Source: Paraburkholderia aromaticivorans
GTDB lineage: Bacteria; Pseudomonadota; Gammaproteobacteria; Burkholderiales; Burkholderiaceae
Length of the DNA: 64,000 bases
Assembly (NCBI RefSeq): GCF_012689525.1
Contig: NZ_CP051516.1
Coordinates: 3,720,001 to 3,784,000, forward strand
Direction of reading: 5' to 3'
The translations under genes and the position numbers were made by a program. The notes beneath the pieces are model-generated. The model was not told the origin of the DNA and searched no databases. It saw nothing but the letters and a program-made list of their open reading frames with translations. Below, piece after piece: positions 58,167 to 64,000 of this stretch (position 1 is the stretch's first letter; each line of letters begins with the position of its first letter).

Positions 58167-59648
58167 ATGTATCTCGGCATCGACCTCGGCACGTCCGAAG
58201 TGAAAGTTCTGCTGCTCGCCTCCGACGGACGCGTGATCGGCACCGCAGGCTCACCGTTTACCGTTTCGCGCCCGCATCAGCGTTGGGCCGAGCAGAATCC
58301 CGAAGATTGGTGGGCCGGCACGCGTACCGCGCTCGCCGCGTTGCGCGCCAAACATCCCGACGAGTTCGCGCAGATTCGCGGCATCGGCCTGTCGGGTCAG
58401 ATGCACGGCGCCGTGCTGCTGGACGCGCAGGACCGCGTGCTGCGTCCCGCGATCCTGTGGAACGACATGCGCAGCGACAAGGAATGCGCGGAACTGACCG
58501 AGCGCGCGCCAGAGTTGCACAGCGTGGCCGGCAATCTCGCCATGCCCGGTTTCACCGCGCCGAAGTTGCTGTGGGTCGCGCGCCACGAACCCGAGATTTT
58601 TGCGCAGACTGCCTGTGTATTGCTGCCGAAGGATTACTTGCGCCTGCAACTGACCGGCGGCAAGGTGTCCGATCCATCGGATGCGGCCGGCACGCTGTGG
58701 CTCGATGTCGCCAAACGCGACTGGTCGGACTCGCTGCTCGCGGCCTGCAACATGTCGCGTACGCAAATGCCGAGCCTGTGCGAAGGCAGCGAGCCGTCCG
58801 GCACGCTGCTGCCCGAAGTGGCGCGCGAATTCGGCCTGAGCGACGGCGTGATCGTCGCGGCCGGCGGAGGCGATAACGCCACCAGCGCGATCGGCATCGG
58901 TGCGACGCAACCCGGCGACGGCTTCGTCTCGCTCGGCACGTCGGGCGTGCTGTGCGTGGTCGGCGACAGCTTCCGGCCGAATCCAGCTTCGGCCGTGCAC
59001 GCGTTCTGTCACGCGATTCCGGATCGCTGGCATCAGATGAGCGTGGTGCTCTCCGCCGCAAGCTGTCTGCGCTGGGTCTGCAAGCTCACCTCCACCGACG
59101 AGCCGACGCTGCTCGCCGAAATCGAGGCGCTCCCTGCGGACGCATTGAACACCGCGCCGCTCTTCCTGCCCTATCTGTCCGGCGAACGCACGCCGCATAA
59201 CGACCCCTATGCGCAAGGCGTGTTCTTCGGCATGACTCACGCAACCGATCGCGCGTTGCTCGGCTACGCAGTGCTCGAAGGCGTCACGCTCGCGCTCACC
59301 GACGGCCTCGACGCGCTGCGCGCGGCCGGCACCGAAGCGAAGGCGCTGTCCCTGCTCGGCGGCGGCGCCCGCAGCGACTACTGGGCCCAGTTGCTCGCCG
59401 ACGCGCTCGACACCGCCACCCGCAAGCACGGCGGCGGCGAGACCGGCGCGGCGCTCGGCGCGGCACGCCTCGGCTGGCTGGCCGCCGGTGGCGATCCCGC
59501 CACGGTGCTGACCAAGCCGCCGATCGCCAAGGAGTTCACTCCGAACCCGCGCCGCCATGCCGAACTGCGCGCGCGGCTCGAAGCGTATCGTGCACTTTAC
59601 CGCCACGTGCGGCCGTTGTTCGACCCCGCGCGGCAGCCGCTTGCCTGA
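58167..59648 (+). CDS. xylB: Xylulokinase
   Basis: 493 residues. FGGY kinase: MYLGIDLGTSEVKVLLL, then GLSGQMHGAVLLDAQ (substrate-binding MHG, typical of XylB), ILWNDMRSDKECAEL and the catalytic Asp in AAGGGDNATSAIG. LPYLSGERTPHNDP is also characteristic. It makes xylulose-5-phosphate for the pentose phosphate pathway. It follows the dehydrogenase after 158 bases and probably shares its control. Confidence 0.93.
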   Translation: MYLGIDLGTSEVKVLLLASDGRVIGTAGSPFTVSRPHQRWAEQNPEDWWAGTRTALAALRAKHPDEFAQIRGIGLSGQMHGAVLLDAQDRVLRPAILWNDMRSDKECAELTERAPELHSVAGNLAMPGFTAPKLLWVARHEPEIFAQTACVLLPKDYLRLQLTGGKVSDPSDAAGTLWLDVAKRDWSDSLLAACNMSRTQMPSLCEGSEPSGTLLPEVAREFGLSDGVIVAAGGGDNATSAIGIGATQPGDGFVSLGTSGVLCVVGDSFRPNPASAVHAFCHAIPDRWHQMSVVLSAASCLRWVCKLTSTDEPTLLAEIEALPADALNTAPLFLPYLSGERTPHNDPYAQGVFFGMTHATDRALLGYAVLEGVTLALTDGLDALRAAGTEAKALSLLGGGARSDYWAQLLADALDTATRKHGGGETGAALGAARLGWLAAGGDPATVLTKPPIAKEFTPNPRRHAELRARLEAYRALYRHVRPLFDPARQPLA

Positions 59649-59738
59649 CCGGCAATCCGTGGCCGGTTTCCGCGCTGGGATGAGTTGAAGCGTGGGGACC
59701 GGCTGCTATCATCGGCGCACTTCAAGCGAACCGTCACC

Positions 59739-60686
59739 GTGCCCAAGTCCACAGAAAAATTAGATCTTGCTACCCGCGCCGCGTGGCTCTACTACGTTGC
59801 CGGCAACACCCAGAACGAGATCGCCGAGAAGCTTCAGGTGTCGCGCCCGGTCGCGCAACGGCTGGTCGCCTTCGCGGTGGAAAAGAATCTGATTCGCGTG
59901 CGCGTCGATCATCAACTGGCCGATTGCCTCGCGCTCGCCGATCAACTGTCGAAACGCTACGGCCTGAGCATGTGCGAAGTGGTGCCGATCGACAGCGATA
60001 CGTCCGAGGAAGTCGATCGCAAACTGGCGGTGGCCGGCGCGCAGGTGATGGAGCGCTACCTCGGCGAGGAAAAACCGATGGTGGTCGCGGTGAGCAGCGG
60101 CCGCACGCTAAAGGCCGCCGTCGATCAGATCGCGCAACTGGACCGTCCGCAGCACCGGCTGGTATCGATGGTCGGGGCAATCGCCCAGGACGGCTCCTCG
60201 AACCGCTATGACGTCGCGCTGCACATTTCGGAGAAGACGGGCGGCAAACATTTTCTGCTGCCCGCGCCGCTGCTCGCCGATAGTGAAGCGGAACGCGCGC
60301 AGTGGTGCAATCACCGGCTCTATCGGATTGTCGAATCGCTGTCGGCACAGGCCGACGTGGCGTTTGTCGGCATCGGCAATATCGGGCCGAAATGTCCGCT
60401 GCACGAAGACGGCTTCATTACGTCGGCGGAAGTGAAAGAGTTGATGCAGAGCGGCGCAGTGGCTGAAATGCTCGGACTGCCGATCGACGCAGCCGGCGCG
60501 CACGTCGAATCGCCGACCGGCCGGCGCGTGACGAGCATCGCGCTCGACTCGCCGCCGCGGCGCCCGACCATCGGTTTCGCCGGTGGCCGGCGCAAGCGTG
60601 AGGCGCTGATCGCGGTGCTCAAAGGCGGCTGGCTTTCTGGACTCGTGACCGACGAATCTTGCGCGAAGGCCGCGCTCGAGGCGTGA
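59739..60686 (+). CDS. SorC/DeoR-type sugar-binding transcriptional regulator
   Basis: 315 residues from a GTG at 59739 (MPKSTEKLDLATRAAW); a TTG at 59685 would add 18 residues. Helix-turn-helix about 20-45 (NTQNEIAEKLQVSRPVAQRLV) and a C-terminal phosphosugar-binding domain with VSSGRTLKAAVDQ, GAIAQDG and GIGNIGPKCPLHEDGF. Proteins of this family usually repress polyol/sorbitol operons until a phosphorylated sugar binds. Last plus-strand gene of the polyol block. Confidence 0.9.
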   Translation: MPKSTEKLDLATRAAWLYYVAGNTQNEIAEKLQVSRPVAQRLVAFAVEKNLIRVRVDHQLADCLALADQLSKRYGLSMCEVVPIDSDTSEEVDRKLAVAGAQVMERYLGEEKPMVVAVSSGRTLKAAVDQIAQLDRPQHRLVSMVGAIAQDGSSNRYDVALHISEKTGGKHFLLPAPLLADSEAERAQWCNHRLYRIVESLSAQADVAFVGIGNIGPKCPLHEDGFITSAEVKELMQSGAVAEMLGLPIDAAGAHVESPTGRRVTSIALDSPPRRPTIGFAGGRRKREALIAVLKGGWLSGLVTDESCAKAALEA

Positions 60687-60753
60687 GCGTTTCCGTAACG
60701 TGGAGGAGCGGAAAACTACGAGGAAAGCGGCGCGCGCACCGCTTTCCCAATCA

Positions 60754-60858
60754 TCACGCGGATAGCACTTCGGCGATCTTACGCTGCAATGCTTGCCCTG
60801 CGCTGTCGAACAGATGACAGTGCTCCGGCGTGGCGCCGAGTTTTGGGGTCGCCGGTTC
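60754..60858 (-). pseudogene. 3' remnant of a MalK/UgpC-type ABC ATPase gene
   Basis: About 35 codons closely matching the true C-terminus encoded at 63721-63829: LGATPEHCHLFDSAG is identical, and the rest differs by a few conservative changes (QALQRKIAEVLSA versus KAFQRKIVEVLAA). Homology stops abruptly at both ends; the sequence upstream in the frame has no ATPase character. It ends in TGA and lies beside the convergent SorC regulator. Confidence 0.8.
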
Positions 60859-60904
60859 GCAGCGAATCATCACACGGTTGCTTGACCGACCGCATGCGAA
60901 AAAA

Positions 60905-61477
60905 TCAGGTCCGTGTCGAAGACGATTCGCCGCGCACCCACTCGTGTTCGAAGTGGTAGTCCGGCGAGCCAGTGCCGCCGAGCGCCTCACCAAAGCCGGC
61001 GACCGCTTTGGAAACGGCATAACCGCCGAGATCGGGTACGAGATGACACAGTTGCCCGCAAAGGCCGAACTTGTTGAATATCTGACCCACCGACGAGACC
61101 AGCGGCGAGTTCAGCAAGTCGTTGCACTTCGACACGCAGCCAATGATCACGGAACCGATCGAACTCATGACGCCCTTCCCGCCGGCGTTAGCACATTTGT
61201 CGGGCTTGCCGCACGCGGGGAGATACGAACACGCCGACGCCCCGTTCTCGCTAGCGAGCACTGACGCCGTGCTCATGGCCGCCCGGTTGCCCAGCCATTC
61301 GCCATGTGCACCGGAGGTTGCGCAGCCGCCGGCTGTGCTGAATGTGGCGCTGAACCCCGATACCTGCCGCTCCTGTCCATGTCCGCCGGACGCGGCGCAC
61401 GTCGTTGCCGAGGCATTCGAATACATGGATCCCGCGCTGGAGAACGCGTCGATTTTGATCAAAGTGAGTTGCGGCAT
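60905..61477 (-). CDS. Cysteine-rich protein of unknown function
   Basis: 190 residues from an ATG with AAGGAAA nine bases upstream. No family recognised. It is rich in Gly, Ser and Ala with nine cysteines (27, 52, 83, 89, 95, 114, 118, 140, 144), including two C-x3-C pairs. A hydrophobic stretch spans about 103-113, and there is no clear signal peptide. It lies 142 bases downstream of the cholesterol-oxidase-like gene on the same strand, so the two are possibly linked in function. The good ribosome-binding site and a distinct non-repetitive protein make it likely real. Confidence 0.65.
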   Translation of the reverse strand: MPQLTLIKIDAFSSAGSMYSNASATTCAASGGHGQERQVSGFSATFSTAGGCATSGAHGEWLGNRAAMSTASVLASENGASACSYLPACGKPDKCANAGGKGVMSSIGSVIIGCVSKCNDLLNSPLVSSVGQIFNKFGLCGQLCHLVPDLGGYAVSKAVAGFGEALGGTGSPDYHFEHEWVRGESSSTRT

Positions 61478-61619
61478 ATTTGTTTCCTTGCAAATTTACA
61501 TGCCAGATAGCCCGTCTGGCCGGGTATTCGCCAGCGGCTCGAAGACGAGTCGCCGGTCAGTGCCGGTGCCTGTCGAGGGCCGGTCCGCAACTGGCCGCGC
61601 AGACAATCTGCCGTCGGCG

Positions 61620-63449
61620 TCAGGGAAGCAGCCAGTCAAGTAAAGCGGAAGAGAAGATGCGGTACGGGTCGTAGCGATTGAGCGTGTTGCGCGCCGTGTT
61701 CCAGGTGCTCCCTGGCGGTTGTCCGTCGGAGTGCAGATTCGGAATCGTGGTGCCGATCATCTCGCTGTCCTGCCACGGGGCGACATTTGTGTAGGCCCAG
61801 CCTTTCGACCATTCGGGGCGCACAGTCGCATATGAGCCAGCGTAGTTCGACATCATCCATTGCTCGATTTCCCGATAAAAACTGTTCGCCGACGGCGTGC
61901 CGGGCATCGTCAAAATGTCGAAGTAGACGGCGATGTTCCACTCAGGGTGGTCAAGGCGCGGCTTGAGCGCGGCAAGCGACAGCGTGACGGCGCCCGGCCC
62001 GGCATCGGCCGGTTGGTCGAGCCCTGTCACGCGGATTTCGACTGGGCCGTTCATCGGGTATTCGCCGCGCTGCCTGTAGACGTCGACCCGGTTCTGATAG
62101 AACTGGACGAACTCGTAGATGACGCGTTGCACGTCGGCACGCCGGGCAAGCACCGCGTAGCCATTTGCCGTCACACGCAGCGTCGAAGGACGGATGTATT
62201 GCAGCACGTTGCGCGACCAGCCCCAGATATCGGTACTGAACGTGACACCCAGACCCGCGACGACAATCCCCATCTGTAGCTGCCCAAAAAGCGGCGTCAG
62301 GTGGCGTTCGCCGCCGATCACGATGCGTTTGAGCAGATCCGACACCGGCTGCGAGATAGAATCGGAAAATGGGTAGTTGTAGGGTTGCGTCACCGTACGC
62401 GATAAGAGTGGCTTGCTGGATTGCACGGTCCAAACCTTGAGCCACGGGCAACTCGTGAACGGAAACCAGATCGCCTCCATCCGGCCGGAGCAGTCGAGGA
62501 ACGACTCGATCGTACGTCCGCCGGACTTCGCCGACGCGAACAATTCGGATGCCGGAATATCCACATAGCTCCGGCAGCGCAGCCGCTGGTTGACGCCCGC
62601 TTCGAGCGTCGCCTCGACGATCAACGCGCGGCCGAGGTGAACGAGGAACGCGCCGATGTCCGGATCGGTTCGCTTGAACGTGCGCAGCGCATACTGCTGT
62701 TTCACGTCGTCGAACACGACCGCCGTGAGCGACAGGATCAAATTGCTCAGCGAGCCGTAGGTATGCCCCTTCAATGGCGTTTCGCGGGAAGCGGGTATGG
62801 CCGTTCCGTGCGCGCCGATCGCAAGAGCGCCGCCTAGTGTGATGTCGCCTGGAGCGGGTGCGGCCGTGACACCCAAACCAAATTTTTCCAGCGTGGCAAG
62901 CAGCGCTTCCATCGAAATGCCGGTTTGCGCCGTAACGCGTGCAGGCTGAGATGACGTGTCCACCGATATGGCATTGAGCGACTTCGTCATGTCGAGCAGG
63001 ACGACTTGTGAAGTCCTGGTGGTCCGGTCGATCGTCAGCGGCGACCAGTTGTGCATAAAGCCGCGAGGTCGGATGCGATATCCGTTCGCGCGCGCCCAGT
63101 TGACGATCGTGACCACAGCGGCGGGCGTGTCGGGCGAAGCTGTCCAGACGTCCGCTACCGTGATTTCACCGCTCCAGTTTTGGAATGCCTGCTTGTAGAG
63201 GGGAATGCCGTCGGGGAAATTGGCTGGAACGGGCGCGGCGCCTTGCGCGTGCGCGGCAATCTGATAGACCGGCGTCCATCCGGTCACGACCCCGGCCGCC
63301 GAGAGCCGGGCGATATCGGCAATGAATTTTCGGCGGGGCGGCGGTGTAGAAGCATCTTGAAGGTCTTTGGTCACGGTTCGCTCGAGTGCCTGTTGCAGGG
63401 AAGAAGTTTTCAGTCCCAATGCTATTTTTCCGAGGCGTACGCGAGGCAA
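61620..63449 (-). CDS. Tat-exported FAD oxidase, cholesterol oxidase class II-like
   Basis: Up to 609 residues. The first codon is TTG (63449) just after an in-frame stop; a GTG at 63374 is an alternative start nearer the signal. Tat motif RRKFI at 39-43 with a hydrophobic run to about 68. The VAO-type FAD domain has RIRPRGFMHNWSPLTI, then GGALAIGAHGTAIPA, where His214 is placed to bind FAD covalently. The C-terminal part resembles the cholesterol oxidase substrate domain of Brevibacterium/Burkholderia enzymes. It probably oxidises a sterol or bulky alcohol; no other sterol genes are nearby. Confidence 0.82.
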   Translation of the reverse strand: MPRVRLGKIALGLKTSSLQQALERTVTKDLQDASTPPPRRKFIADIARLSAAGVVTGWTPVYQIAAHAQGAAPVPANFPDGIPLYKQAFQNWSGEITVADVWTASPDTPAAVVTIVNWARANGYRIRPRGFMHNWSPLTIDRTTRTSQVVLLDMTKSLNAISVDTSSQPARVTAQTGISMEALLATLEKFGLGVTAAPAPGDITLGGALAIGAHGTAIPASRETPLKGHTYGSLSNLILSLTAVVFDDVKQQYALRTFKRTDPDIGAFLVHLGRALIVEATLEAGVNQRLRCRSYVDIPASELFASAKSGGRTIESFLDCSGRMEAIWFPFTSCPWLKVWTVQSSKPLLSRTVTQPYNYPFSDSISQPVSDLLKRIVIGGERHLTPLFGQLQMGIVVAGLGVTFSTDIWGWSRNVLQYIRPSTLRVTANGYAVLARRADVQRVIYEFVQFYQNRVDVYRQRGEYPMNGPVEIRVTGLDQPADAGPGAVTLSLAALKPRLDHPEWNIAVYFDILTMPGTPSANSFYREIEQWMMSNYAGSYATVRPEWSKGWAYTNVAPWQDSEMIGTTIPNLHSDGQPPGSTWNTARNTLNRYDPYRIFSSALLDWLLP

Positions 63450-63632
63450 TGACTATTCATGACATGGCCGTGCTGGCCACAATTAAGCAAACCGTTTTAA
63501 GCAAACCGTTGGTCGGATGCGGCAGTAAGTGAAGCAAATGGGATATGCGGGGCGTCGGCACACGCAGCACATGCGCGCGACTGAACCTGTCAGGGTCTGT
63601 CGAACATCAAAGGCGCGCGTCACTGATCGACG

Positions 63633-63661
63633 CAAAAAAATGCCGCGCTCGACTGGCGCGG
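63633..63661 (-). terminator. Rho-independent terminator after ABC ATPase gene
   Basis: GCCGCGC / GCGCGGC stem with seven-base loop. On the minus strand it is followed by a run of seven T residues. It lies about 60 bases after the ATPase stop codon. Confidence 0.85.
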
Positions 63662-63720
63662 CAAAGACTCGTTACAGGGTTCGGAGCAGGGAAGCCGCCT
63701 CGACGCGGCCCTTGGAAACC

Positions 63721-64000
63721 TTACGCGGCCAACACTTCGACGATCTTGCGCTGGAATGCTTTCCCAGCGCTGTCGAACAGATGGCAATGCTCCGGCGTGG
63801 CGCCGAGTTTTTGGGTCTCGCCCTTGGTATGCCGTTCGAGCGGCGGAATCCGCGCAATCAGTCCGTCCGGCGCGACGCTCGATTCCGCATACAGATACGC
63901 CGCGTCGCCGAGCGACTCGATCGCCATCGTGCGGGCCGAAATGCCGTCGTCGGCCATGCCCACATGCAGATGCTCGGGGCGAATGCCGACCGTCACCTTG
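63721..64000 (-). CDS. ABC transporter ATP-binding protein, MalK/UgpC type (5' end outside window)
   Basis: The last 93 codons of the gene: VGIRPEHLHVG is the diagnostic start of the TOBE/MalK-like regulatory domain, followed by IESLGDAAYLYAES and a terminal GATPEHCHLFD that holds the substrate's usual end. The nucleotide-binding part is beyond the window edge. The ATPase probably energises a polyol importer (SmoK-like) serving the dehydrogenase/xylulokinase block; that is inference from proximity. Confidence 0.85.
   Translation of the reverse strand, partial: KVTVGIRPEHLHVGMADDGISARTMAIESLGDAAYLYAESSVAPDGLIARIPPLERHTKGETQKLGATPEHCHLFDSAGKAFQRKIVEVLAA

Noticed and set aside
60754..61020. An 88-codon minus-strand ORF read as a full gene
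   Set aside because: Only its last ~35 codons match an ABC ATPase C-terminus. The earlier part has no family features and overlaps the Cys-rich gene, so it is a remnant joined to random sequence.

Overview
The window looks like a main-chromosome segment of a Burkholderia-type betaproteobacterium, most like Paraburkholderia. The inference rests on GC-rich sequence with C/G-ending codons, the gene content and order (murJ next to SirB1, rpsT, DUF3579-argF-argG, xerD-ogt-queG-tsaE-amiC, lpxK-Trm112-kdsB-adk) and a complete kynurenine operon with its Lrp-type regulator. No rRNA, tRNA, CRISPR array, transposase or phage gene was seen.

Layout. 0-11 kb: 3' part of a MocR-type aminotransferase gene, a DHA2 drug-efflux transporter, a degenerate EAL protein convergent with an ECF sigma factor fused to a regulatory domain, a second-type ClpP, a NYN-LOTUS RNA-binding protein and two lipoproteins. 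11-46 kb: mostly core genes: sodB, xseA, lipid A/KDO supply, adk, an HSD10-like dehydrogenase, sirB1/murJ, rpsT, argF/argG, murB, yajQ, plsY, ybaK, an acyl-CoA ligase, xerD/ogt, queG, tsaE/amiC, an EamA exporter, pirin, ybbN, tcdA, pdxH, cfa, DUF72, msrA, flavin reductase and kynR/kynBUA.

47.2-48.1 kb: a large inverted repeat of two near-identical ~270-bp arms lies between two convergent genes. Strand composition flips sign across it. 48-64 kb: accessory carbon metabolism. A minus-strand block (AraC regulator, ribose-type ABC importer, zinc dehydrogenase, FGGY kinase, SDR) faces away from a plus-strand block (mannitol-type dehydrogenase, xylulokinase, SorC-type regulator). Together they look like polyol/pentitol uptake, oxidation and phosphorylation. 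At the right edge is the end of a MalK/UgpC-type ATPase gene. A ~35-codon remnant of a related 3' end lies 2.9 kb away, and a Tat-exported cholesterol-oxidase-like flavoenzyme and a Cys-rich orphan gene sit between them.

The strongest regulatory observation is a back-to-back pair of ECF41-like promoters (TGTCAC[A/G], 16-nt spacer, CGTC) between the ECF sigma gene and the divergent clpP paralogue. This suggests that the sigma factor controls both itself and the orphan protease.
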